DNA from: Ferruginibacter sp.
Lineage (GTDB): Bacteria > Bacteroidota > Bacteroidia > Chitinophagales > Chitinophagaceae
NCBI GenBank assembly: GCA_013141115.1
Contig: JABFRP010000002.1
Span: forward strand, 1,104,647 to 1,168,646
Reading direction: 5' to 3'
DNA length: 64,000 nucleotides
The first letter of the stretch is position 1. Each line of letters begins with the position of its first letter. Below the pieces are notes generated by a model that was not told the DNA's origin, did no database searches, and saw only the letters and a list, made by a program, of their open reading frames with translations. This document shows, one piece after another, positions 35,074 through 42,668 of the stretch. The position numbers and the translations under genes were made by a program.

Positions 35074-35487
35074 TTATTTTCTTTCGGTTAAAACACAAAC
35101 CCAAACCGGTTTATCAAAGTCTTTAACAAAAAAATGTACCAGGTAGCCTTTGGCCAATCCGCCTTTGTAAGCATCGCTTTGTAAATAAAACTGACCGTCT
35201 TTGGTATCAGCATTGTAAGTAGTAATTTGTTTGGAATTGGGAATACCTGCAAATGAAAGCTCAGCCTTTTCAATAGCGGTGTTGGAAGTAAATTTTAATG
35301 TTTCGCCTTTACCTTCGGTTAATGTTAATGCTACTTTAATATTAACATTGCTGTACCCCCTTTGCCCGGTTGTTCTGTTTACTATTGTTCGTTTGGGACC
35401 TTTTACAATTGCAGAAACTGTTTTTACCTGGGCATGAGCAATGGTTAATACAAACAAAAGTGTAAGGAATGACAATAGTTTTTTCAT
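35074..35487 (-). CDS. Small exported beta protein, unrecognised
   Basis: A 137-residue protein with a signal peptide (1-19, AHAQ). The mature domain is beta-rich (TIVNRTTGQRGYSNVNIKVALTL ... GQFYLQSDAYKGGLAKGYLVHFFVKDFDKPVWVCV). I cannot name a family. Eighteen bases after the LGFP gene and nineteen before the HMA-like gene, so it is part of the same transcript. Confidence 0.7.
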   Translation of the reverse strand: MKKLLSFLTLLFVLTIAHAQVKTVSAIVKGPKRTIVNRTTGQRGYSNVNIKVALTLTEGKGETLKFTSNTAIEKAELSFAGIPNSKQITTYNADTKDGQFYLQSDAYKGGLAKGYLVHFFVKDFDKPVWVCVLTERK

Positions 35488-35505
35488 AATTTTTTTTATA
35501 AATGA

Positions 35506-36627
35506 TTAGTTTTTAACAGGCAAGAATTTTATTACCTGAAGTTTATTTTGCTGCCTGATCTTATTATTTTCTTCTGCATTTTTTTCATTGTCATCCGGCA
35601 CAAAAGTTACTTTACCATTTACCAGTAACATTAATCCTTTTTCAAAATTCTGAGCAGTCATTGCGCCATTATCAACAGCGTCACTTGTTGGTAAGCCACA
35701 GCTGTTCTCTATGCTAGTCCCATACAAAATCCATTTTTTATAAATTTCATTTTTCACTAAACAAGCTGGCGTTTTTGTGCTGCTTATAATAGTATTTTTT
35801 TCAAATTTTTGAGTAGTAACAATAAATACCACTTTGCTATTTGCTTTTTCTGTTGTAGCATCTGCCAAAGGCAAACCACAGGCTGCATAATTATATTTTT
35901 TATAAATCGTTCCTAAAATTGTAAATGCGGTATTGTTATTAGCGATTATAATTCCGCCATCAAACATTTGTGCATAAGATGCTTTTGTGTAGTTAACCCT
36001 GTCGCTTGCTGCAAACCCCAGGTTAGATGATACGCCACCTAAGGTTCTGTATTTTTCATAAATCAGTCCAAAAACCGGGTATAGTTTTCTTGACGCATTT
36101 ACAGTAATGCAGGCACTTTCAAACGTTGCATTCTCACCATATTGCCCATCAAAGCCCGATTTTACAATACTCATATCATTTACAGGAAAATCTATGTAAC
36201 TATCGCATCCACCCTGCGTATCAAAAAACTTTCTTATGTCGCCGTAAATAAAAACCGATTTTTTTCTTACCGGATTGTAATAAATAACACCGTTAACAGC
36301 ATTGGTATTTCTGTAATAGCCTTTTATTTTGGCGCTGTTAAATACTTCTGTTAGCTTATCATCTTTAAACCCATTGGCTTTATTTACCACCTCTTTCATT
36401 TTTGCCATTATACTTTCTGTTGCTGTTACAAGGCCTTGGTTTAATTGAATAACAGGAGATATTTTTTGCTCATCCATTTTTACATTGCCAATGGCCACGG
36501 GCTTATTTGCCTGGTTAATGGCTTCTTTATTTGCCTCTGGCCTACTTATTGTAACTGGTTTTAAAACCTGGGCAAAGCAATTGTTTACTGTGGCTACTAC
36601 AACAAGCACAAATAATAGTATTTTCAT
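35506..36627 (-). CDS. Exported LGFP-repeat protein
   Basis: A 373-residue protein with a signal peptide (1-20, NNCFAQ). From about residue 110 it has four repeat-like units of the LGFP type. Each has a helix ending in aromatic-Gly-G/A, a (L/C)G(F/L)P-like turn, then a strand ending in Phe-(D/E)-x-Gly/Lys: GGCDSYIDFP, LGGVSSNLGFAASDR with MFDGGIII, AACGLPLADAT with KFEKN, and ENSCGLPTSDA with NFEKGLML. LGFP repeats are best known from envelope proteins of mycolic-acid actinobacteria. The start is followed by six bases to the lipoprotein stop upstream. Confidence 0.75.
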   Translation of the reverse strand: MKILLFVLVVVATVNNCFAQVLKPVTISRPEANKEAINQANKPVAIGNVKMDEQKISPVIQLNQGLVTATESIMAKMKEVVNKANGFKDDKLTEVFNSAKIKGYYRNTNAVNGVIYYNPVRKKSVFIYGDIRKFFDTQGGCDSYIDFPVNDMSIVKSGFDGQYGENATFESACITVNASRKLYPVFGLIYEKYRTLGGVSSNLGFAASDRVNYTKASYAQMFDGGIIIANNNTAFTILGTIYKKYNYAACGLPLADATTEKANSKVVFIVTTQKFEKNTIISSTKTPACLVKNEIYKKWILYGTSIENSCGLPTSDAVDNGAMTAQNFEKGLMLLVNGKVTFVPDDNEKNAEENNKIRQQNKLQVIKFLPVKN

Positions 36628-36633
36628 TTTGGG

Positions 36634-37194
36634 TTATTTGTTTTTTACTAATACGGCAAACCTGCCATCGGTAACTGCTATGCCTTTATCTTTATTGGCT
36701 TCGTAGTTGTTACTTACATTCATTGGGGATGCAAATATTCCAGTTACAATTTTCCCATCTGCAACTTCTTGCACAGCCGTTACGGTAATGCAATTAGCAA
36801 TAGCACCCTGGTGAAAATTATCGTAATCATTTTCTTCATTATCGTTTTTATTTTCATCTAGCAAACTAATTCCATATCCACCGGCACCTTCCTTCACGCT
36901 ACTGTATGCACCCATATTAGTTTTACTAAACGCCGCCAGCGTTAATAAAAAATTCATTTTACCCTTATCATCTTTTGTAAAAATTTGCAGTTTATCCTCA
37001 TAGCTATTATAGCTGGCCAGTATTTCATCGGGCATACTTTGCCATTGTACCCCATTTATTTTTGCAGTTACGTAAGGATAATCAGCAGCGGTGGCTTGTG
37101 TTGCAGTTTTTATTGGTTCGCTTGTTGTTGCAGCATTATTACAGGCAGCCAGCAACAGGGTACTTACTAATAAAAGAAGGGTAATCGGTTTCAT
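36634..37194 (-). CDS. Lipoprotein, first gene of the exported set
   Basis: A 186-residue lipoprotein (lipobox LLAAC, C18). The opening ITAKINGVQWQSMP is typical of small beta-sandwich Bacteroidota lipoproteins. An acidic loop follows (NKNDNEENDYDNF). The end, GIFASPMNVSNNYEANKDKGIAVTDGRFAVLVKNK, has a G-x-F ending strand. No named family. It is the first gene after a LytTR-like direct repeat and a -7 box, so it probably leads the transcript of the exported genes. Confidence 0.75.
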   Translation of the reverse strand: MKPITLLLLVSTLLLAACNNAATTSEPIKTATQATAADYPYVTAKINGVQWQSMPDEILASYNSYEDKLQIFTKDDKGKMNFLLTLAAFSKTNMGAYSSVKEGAGGYGISLLDENKNDNEENDYDNFHQGAIANCITVTAVQEVADGKIVTGIFASPMNVSNNYEANKDKGIAVTDGRFAVLVKNK

Positions 37195-37221
37195 TTTCTT
37201 TACACTTTTATTTTAAAAGCA

Positions 37222-37229
37222 TAAAGATA
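37222..37229 (-). promoter_or_regulatory. -7-like box before the exported-gene operon
   Basis: On the minus strand TATCTTTA, one base off TAnnTTTG. No TTG lies at the -33 position, as expected for an activator-dependent promoter. It lies 28 bases before the start codon of the 186-residue lipoprotein gene. Confidence 0.45.
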
Positions 37230-37259
37230 GTGGCGGCATATAACCAGTTTTTGGCTAAC

Positions 37260-37291
37260 CGTTAAAGGGAGGCTTAAAATCGTTAAAGGGA
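37260..37291 (-). promoter_or_regulatory. LytTR-like direct repeat
   Basis: CGTTAAAGGGA occurs at 37260-37270 and 37281-37291, 21 bases apart. The spacing equals that of LytTR sites (9-base repeats, 12-13 base spacer). The GTTNA core matches. It lies about 29 bases upstream of the -7 box of the exported operon. Confidence 0.6.
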
Positions 37292-37298
37292 AAGTGGA

Positions 37299-39386
37299 TT
37301 AATTATCGGGCAGCAGTATTTCTACAAAAGTGATTTCTGTTGACACAGATTTAAATAAAATTGTAGCATTAATTTTTTTAGATAACTCGTCCACCAGCCT
37401 TAGCCCCAGCCCGTTTAAATTTAATGCCGTTTCGTCGCTGCTTAAAATACGCTGATATTGCTCTTGCGAAAAAGATGCACCCTGGTTTTTTATATAAAGC
37501 GCAAGGCCGTTTGCTGCGGCCATTGTACCAATTTCTATTTCGCTGTTATCCGGTGCTGCCTTTATTGCATTTTGTAATAAATTACGAACGATGGTTTGTA
37601 AATAATATGGGTCGGTATTTACGGTAAGATCGGCAGGAATTGAGTTTTTAAAAGAAATATTTTTTGCATCGCTGTTTAGTTGCAATAAGTTTTTGCACGA
37701 ATTAATAATAGGTAATAATGCAGCAGTTTGAATGCTTATTTTAAATTCGCTCATTTGTGTTTTACTCCATAGCAACAGATCTTCCATAGTTTCTAATAAC
37801 GAGCCAGTGGCGGTTTGTATCTTATTACTTAATTCGTTTTTTTGCAGGTCGTTTAAAGAGTGAGGATTCAATTGCTGTAATTTTAAAAATTGGTACACCT
37901 GGCTGATAGGGCTCCGCAGATCGTGGCTGATGATACCAAATAATTTGGCTTTGGTTTGATTGGCTTCTTCCAACTCATTATTAAGCTTTGCAAGTGTGGT
38001 ATTTTTTTCCTGCAGAATGTTGGCTGTTTTCTTTTTATTACGGTTGATCATCAGCAATAAAATAGCGACAAGAGAAAGTAATGCTACGCCGGTAATTAAC
38101 CACCCTATTTTATTGCGCCCTACTTTTAATTGCAGATTTTTATTTTCTATCTGCTGTTGGTTTTCTTTGTTTTGAAATTTAGCTTCCATTTCAGCTAAAT
38201 TGATGGATGTTTTTTCAAGCGTTAGCGAATCGTTGGCTTGTACATATAGTTGCAATTGGTTTTTTGCCTCTTCGGTATTTCCCTCTTGCATAGCAATAGT
38301 AGCTAATGCTTTTCTTATATCGCAATAAGAAGCCCTGTCTACATTGTAAATTTCTGCAACAGCATTCGTGTAAAATTTTTTAGCGTTTGCCCAATCATTT
38401 TTTAATAGAAAATATTTTCCGCTGATGGCATCTGCTTGCGAAATCAGCACTTTGGTGGTTAATTTTGCCCTTGCCTGTGCCGAATCAACAAATGCTTTTG
38501 CTTTATCCAGCTCATTGTTTTGTAAATAATAATCGGCAATAGCAATATTTGCGGTTACCAGCTCCGACCAGGGAATGGTAGATTTTGCTGCCTTTTTTAT
38601 CAATAACTCCTGGTAATGCAAAGCACTATCAATATTGTTTAATGCGGTATAGGTTTTTACAAACCGGCACAATGTACCCACTTCTACATTTAGCGAAGCA
38701 GCTGCATACTTGTTTGCCTCAATTGAATATTGTAATGCTTTTGCAGGTTGTTTTAATTGCAAATAAATATCTACTATTGATACGCAGGTAATGGCATATT
38801 GCAATTTAAATTTGGGGCTTACTGCAGTATCTATCAAGGGTTTTAAACTAACCAGGCTTTGCAAAAAATCGGCCAGGCCCAAATTGATAAACGATTTTAT
38901 ACTGGCGTGGTATTTTCCCAAAGTGTAATACCCGGTACTTTTTACTGCATTACTTTTTGATGTATCTAAAACAGTCTGCAGCATTTTTGCAGTACTATCA
39001 CTTTTGGGATTTTCGTTTAAGTAATGATAAATTTGAGTTAACGCTCCCAGCGCATAAGCGCCATTATCGCCCCGGCTGGATAGCAGCGCAAATTGATGGG
39101 TGTTTTCAAAATATTTTTTGGCACTATCAAATTTAAATTGATTGTAATAGCCCAGGGCAATAAAATTATTTAGCTGACATTGGGTGCCATAATCTTTAGC
39201 ACTGGCAAGGCTTAACCCAAGGTTGCCGTTTTTTATTAAATTAGTATAACTCTCTGCCTTGCCGTTTGAAGTGTTAATAATGCTTTGACAAATTTTAACG
39301 TACCCTTCTGCAGTTGGGGTTTGCTGTGCAAAACATATTTGAACACAAAGAAGTAAATGGATAAAAAAAATAAATACTTGTTTCAT
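37299..39386 (-). CDS. TPR-containing sensor histidine kinase
   Basis: From the ATG at 39386 the kinase has 695 residues; this start gives a signal peptide (MKQVFIFFIHLLLCVQICFA). A longer frame from 39482 would overlap the regulator gene and is not preferred. TPR-like repeats fill about residues 30-400, then a membrane helix at about 425-445, a short coiled coil, a HisKA-type box with H488 (FGIISHDLRSP) and an HATPase domain (NLLQNAIKAA, GLGLRLVDEL). The periplasmic TPR part is probably the sensor. The kinase is of the HisKA type rather than the LytS-type PF06580 usually paired with LytTR regulators. The lipoprotein operon follows 104 bases on. Confidence 0.9.
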   Translation of the reverse strand: MKQVFIFFIHLLLCVQICFAQQTPTAEGYVKICQSIINTSNGKAESYTNLIKNGNLGLSLASAKDYGTQCQLNNFIALGYYNQFKFDSAKKYFENTHQFALLSSRGDNGAYALGALTQIYHYLNENPKSDSTAKMLQTVLDTSKSNAVKSTGYYTLGKYHASIKSFINLGLADFLQSLVSLKPLIDTAVSPKFKLQYAITCVSIVDIYLQLKQPAKALQYSIEANKYAAASLNVEVGTLCRFVKTYTALNNIDSALHYQELLIKKAAKSTIPWSELVTANIAIADYYLQNNELDKAKAFVDSAQARAKLTTKVLISQADAISGKYFLLKNDWANAKKFYTNAVAEIYNVDRASYCDIRKALATIAMQEGNTEEAKNQLQLYVQANDSLTLEKTSINLAEMEAKFQNKENQQQIENKNLQLKVGRNKIGWLITGVALLSLVAILLLMINRNKKKTANILQEKNTTLAKLNNELEEANQTKAKLFGIISHDLRSPISQVYQFLKLQQLNPHSLNDLQKNELSNKIQTATGSLLETMEDLLLWSKTQMSEFKISIQTAALLPIINSCKNLLQLNSDAKNISFKNSIPADLTVNTDPYYLQTIVRNLLQNAIKAAPDNSEIEIGTMAAANGLALYIKNQGASFSQEQYQRILSSDETALNLNGLGLRLVDELSKKINATILFKSVSTEITFVEILLPDN

Positions 39387-39415
39387 AAGAGATATTCTTT
39401 TATTGGATCTGCTGC

Positions 39416-40126
39416 TTAAATTTTTAATTTGGCTACCAGCGAACGATATGTTTTTCCAACAGGTATTGCTGCGTTGCCACAAATAATGGTGCTGCTGTTT
39501 ATTGCACTTATTTTTCTTAAAGAAACAGCATAGCTTCTGTGTACCCTAAGAAAGTTGTTATCCCGCAATCTCTCCACAAAATCAGTTAAAGTGGTTAGGG
39601 TAAGATAATTTTTATTTACAGTTACCACTTTGGTATAATCCTGCATAGCTTCCAGGTAAATAATATCACGGGAAGATAATTTGATCTGTGTATGGCCTTC
39701 TTTAATAGTTAATGATTCGTTTTCAAAAAGCACTTCATAAGAAATGGCTTTTTGTTTCATGTTCCAATACTCTTCTATTCTTTGGGCAGTGATGGCAAAT
39801 CTTTCTGCAGTTAGTGGCTTTAAAATATAATCAATGGCCGAAAGTTCAAATCCTTCCAAAGCAAACTCGGCATGTGAGGTGATGAAAACCGAGAGCGGTA
39901 CTTTTTCTTTTATTTGCCGTAAAATTTGCAGCCCGCTGCTTTCCGGCAATTCAATATCTAAAAAAACCAGGTCGGGTTTAATGGTATCTATAGCCAGCAA
40001 ACCTTCGGCGGCACTGGTAAATACGCCACAGTTTTGTAAAAAAGGAAAAACACCCGAATACTCTTTTAAAATTAACAGATCCACCACATTATCATCGATA
40101 GCAATAAACCGGATATTTTTTTGCAT
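39416..40126 (-). CDS. LytTR family response regulator
   Basis: A 236-residue regulator. The receiver domain has the acidic pair D11-D12 and the phosphoacceptor D57 (LVFLDIELP). A LytTR DNA-binding domain follows from about residue 135 (IYLEAMQDYTKVVT, RVHRSYAVSLRKI, IPVGKTYRSLV). It precedes the kinase gene by 29 bases and probably drives the exported operon through the repeat at 37260-37291. A -7-like box lies upstream (40149-40156). Confidence 0.93.
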   Translation of the reverse strand: MQKNIRFIAIDDNVVDLLILKEYSGVFPFLQNCGVFTSAAEGLLAIDTIKPDLVFLDIELPESSGLQILRQIKEKVPLSVFITSHAEFALEGFELSAIDYILKPLTAERFAITAQRIEEYWNMKQKAISYEVLFENESLTIKEGHTQIKLSSRDIIYLEAMQDYTKVVTVNKNYLTLTTLTDFVERLRDNNFLRVHRSYAVSLRKISAINSSTIICGNAAIPVGKTYRSLVAKLKI

Positions 40127-40148
40127 TTAATGGATTACTTAGTAGTTT

Positions 40149-40156
40149 CAAAAATA
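40149..40156 (-). promoter_or_regulatory. -7-like box before the LytTR regulator gene
   Basis: Reads TATTTTTG on the minus strand, an exact TAnnTTTG, 22 bases before the ATG. No clear TTG at -33. Confidence 0.35.
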
Positions 40157-40224
40157 CGTGATTTTAAACCAAGTAGATTTCATTTATCGTCTATTTCCCT
40201 ATTAAAATCAACCGGCAAATACTT

Positions 40225-40232
40225 TATCTTTG
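40225..40232 (+). promoter_or_regulatory. -7-like box before the aminotransferase gene
   Basis: TATCTTTG matches the -7 consensus exactly, about 66 bases before the ATG at 40299. The -33 region is weak. Confidence 0.4.
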
Positions 40233-40298
40233 CCCTACAATTAAAATGCCCTCTTAAAGCATTATTAATTATTCATTTTTCATTCTTAATTATATTTT

Positions 40299-41516
40299 AT
40301 GCCCGGTTTTGAATTATGGAGCGACGCAGAACGCAAACATGTTACCGATGTAATTGAAACAGGAATTTTAATGCGCTATGGTTTTGATGGCCCACGCAAA
40401 GGCATCTGGAAAGCCAAAGAGCTGGAACAGGAAATATGTAACACTTTTGGATGCCATCATGCACAGTTAGTAAGCAGTGGCACTGCGGCATTAACCACTG
40501 CGTTAAGTGCATTGGGTATTGGCTATGGCGATGAGGTAATAATGCCCGCCTTTACTTTTGTAGCAAGTTTTGAAGCAGTAATAAGTGTGGGTGCAGTACC
40601 GGTAATGGTAGATGTGGATGATACCTTAACGCTGGCACCCGATGCAGTAAAAGCAGCCATCACCAGCAAAACAAAATGCATTATGCCCGTACACATGTGC
40701 GGCAGCATGGCCGATATGGATGCACTGCAAAGCATTTGCAGGGAACATAAATTAATTTTACTGGAAGATGCCTGCCAGGCTATTGGCGGTAGTTATAAAG
40801 GAAAAATGCTGGGCACCATTGGCGATGCCGGTACTTTTAGTTTTGATTTTGTAAAAACCATTACTTGTGCCGAAGGCGGTGTGGTGATGACGAACAGGGA
40901 AGATGTTTTTGTAAGCAGTGATGGCTACAGCGATCATGGGCACGATCATACTGGTGTAGACAGAGGTGCAGATCTACATCCTTTTATTGGTTACAATTTT
41001 CGCATAAGCGAATTACATGCTGCAGTAGGCTTAGCACAAATAAAAAGACTGGATGAATTTTTAACGATACAGAAAAAAAATAATGCGGCTTTAAAAAACA
41101 TTTTGGCCACCATACCCGAAATAAGTTTTAGGCGTGTACCGGATGAAGCTGGCGACAGTGGTTCTTTTGTAAGTTGGTTTTTACCCACTGCCGAAATTAC
41201 CAATGCAGTAGTGGAAGAAATGAAAGCACAAGGCATTTTAGCCGGTAACTTTTACTGGTTCAATAACAACTGGCATTACATCCGCAAATGGGATCATCTT
41301 AAAAACTCCATTACCTTAAACGCATTAAGTCCCGAGCTGAAGGAAAAAGTAATGCACCATGCCAATAAAGATTTTAGCGCCAGCGATGCAGTTATGAGCA
41401 GGTGTATTTCTACCGCTATTAGTTTAACCTGGACGGATGAACAAATAAAAGATAAGGGCGCAAAAATGGTTGCTGTAATTAAGAAGGTATTGAGTGAAAT
41501 GGCGGTGAATGCTTAA
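40299..41516 (+). CDS. DegT/DnrJ/EryC1/StrS family PLP-dependent aminotransferase
   Basis: A 405-residue aminotransferase. K186 in the FSFDFVKTITCAEGG motif is the likely PLP-binding lysine. Other family blocks are VSSGTAALTTAL, GYGDEVIMPAFTFVASFEAV, EDACQAIGGSYKGK and GYNFRISELHAAVGLAQ. Such enzymes normally aminate a nucleotide-linked keto sugar for LPS or capsule. No sugar-nucleotide genes are beside it, so this copy is isolated from a typical cluster. The frame continues to a stop 9 bases before the next gene. Confidence 0.92.
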   Translation: MPGFELWSDAERKHVTDVIETGILMRYGFDGPRKGIWKAKELEQEICNTFGCHHAQLVSSGTAALTTALSALGIGYGDEVIMPAFTFVASFEAVISVGAVPVMVDVDDTLTLAPDAVKAAITSKTKCIMPVHMCGSMADMDALQSICREHKLILLEDACQAIGGSYKGKMLGTIGDAGTFSFDFVKTITCAEGGVVMTNREDVFVSSDGYSDHGHDHTGVDRGADLHPFIGYNFRISELHAAVGLAQIKRLDEFLTIQKKNNAALKNILATIPEISFRRVPDEAGDSGSFVSWFLPTAEITNAVVEEMKAQGILAGNFYWFNNNWHYIRKWDHLKNSITLNALSPELKEKVMHHANKDFSASDAVMSRCISTAISLTWTDEQIKDKGAKMVAVIKKVLSEMAVNA

Positions 41517-41525
41517 AAATATGAT

Positions 41526-42086
41526 ATGCTTAGGTATCTATTGTTATTAATAATTTTTTCGGCTTGTCAATCTACTTCAACAGGTGATGTAGGGGTATCT
41601 AAAGAATTGGAAAATGCATTAAGAAACAATGATACTGCGTCAGCAAAAAAAATAGCTCAAAGGGAACTTGATAAATCCAGATCTTCGATTACAGATTCTT
41701 CATTTGCTGCATTAATGGATGCCACTTTAGAACTAGAAAATCTTGGATTTAAAATTCAAAAAAATGATACCCTGGCAATAGATAATGAATACCTTAAAAT
41801 GGTTCACTCTTTTGTTAATAGAGTTTACAATTTTGCGTTACTAAGATCAATACAACAAAGTGACATCGATTATTATACCGCTAAATCTACCATAAGCAGT
41901 GATAAGTGGATAGCTGATAATTTCACACATAAAACAAAAAAACAATTACAGATCTCATTATTGTTACTAAAGCAAGATGTTGCTATTGCAAGTGGAATTA
42001 TAAATTATGTTGATACAAAAGAAGGGAGAAAAGAAATTGAAGAATCTTATAACAGGTCAATCAGAATAATACAGGAAAATAATTAA
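41526..42086 (+). CDS. Small lipoprotein, unrecognised
   Basis: A 186-residue lipoprotein (lipobox IFSAC, C14). The mature part is entirely helical and charged (ELENALRNNDTASAKKIAQRELDKS, KEGRKEIEESYNRSIRIIQENN). No family recognised. Nine bases after the aminotransferase gene, so it may be read from the same transcript. Its stop shares the TTAA with the stop of the convergent gene. Confidence 0.65.
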   Translation: MLRYLLLLIIFSACQSTSTGDVGVSKELENALRNNDTASAKKIAQRELDKSRSSITDSSFAALMDATLELENLGFKIQKNDTLAIDNEYLKMVHSFVNRVYNFALLRSIQQSDIDYYTAKSTISSDKWIADNFTHKTKKQLQISLLLLKQDVAIASGIINYVDTKEGRKEIEESYNRSIRIIQENN

Positions 42087-42457
42087 TCACGTGGCAAAAT
42101 TCCTGCTCCACTTTTCCCTTCCATCCAATCGCATTGTTGCACACTACCTAGCCTGAACTTAAATGGGATTTTGGTTACTTTTTCAAACTGCAATTCTTTT
42201 TTACAAAAAAAGCCAAAGTTTTGGGTGTAGTAATTGGGACTTATTAACGAATATGAAACCGGATGTATAATAATGGGTTGCCTTGCAGTTAAAGGCTGAA
42301 GAAGTACTGATTTATTAAAAGTACCGGCAGGTTTAAATACTGGTTTTATTGTATATACGGCTGCAGCACCAGTTACTTTTGCCCTATAATCCTGAGCAAG
42401 AGCACCGCCTCCCACAAAAATCATGCAAAAAAATAAAAATTTAACTTTTCCGTTCAT
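42083..42457 (-). CDS. Small exported protein of a Bacteroidota-specific type
   Basis: A 124-residue protein with a signal peptide (1-22, GALAQ). The C-terminal block FGFFCKKELQFEKVTKIPFKFRLGSVQQCDWMEGK is a pattern I recall from many Chitinophagaceae hypothetical proteins of similar size. The two cysteines (CKKE, QCDW) may form a disulfide. Function unknown. It overlaps the convergent lipoprotein gene by 4 bases; the two stop codons lie in one TTAA palindrome. Confidence 0.72.
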   Translation of the reverse strand: MNGKVKFLFFCMIFVGGGALAQDYRAKVTGAAAVYTIKPVFKPAGTFNKSVLLQPLTARQPIIIHPVSYSLISPNYYTQNFGFFCKKELQFEKVTKIPFKFRLGSVQQCDWMEGKSGAGILPRD

Positions 42458-42668
42458 TAAACTATAAGTTTGTAAGTAAATTTACACTTTAAAATAAAAG
42501 ATACGTTTAATAAGGTATTAAAGTTTTCGCTTAGGTAAAAGTTCAATAATGGCCTATTGTACAAGAGTGCCCTTCCTCCGTCAGGATAAACTCTGCCAAT
42601 GAAGCTAAATTGAAAAACAAATGCCCGGAACAAAAGATTACTAAACCACCATTACAGCATACCAGAAT

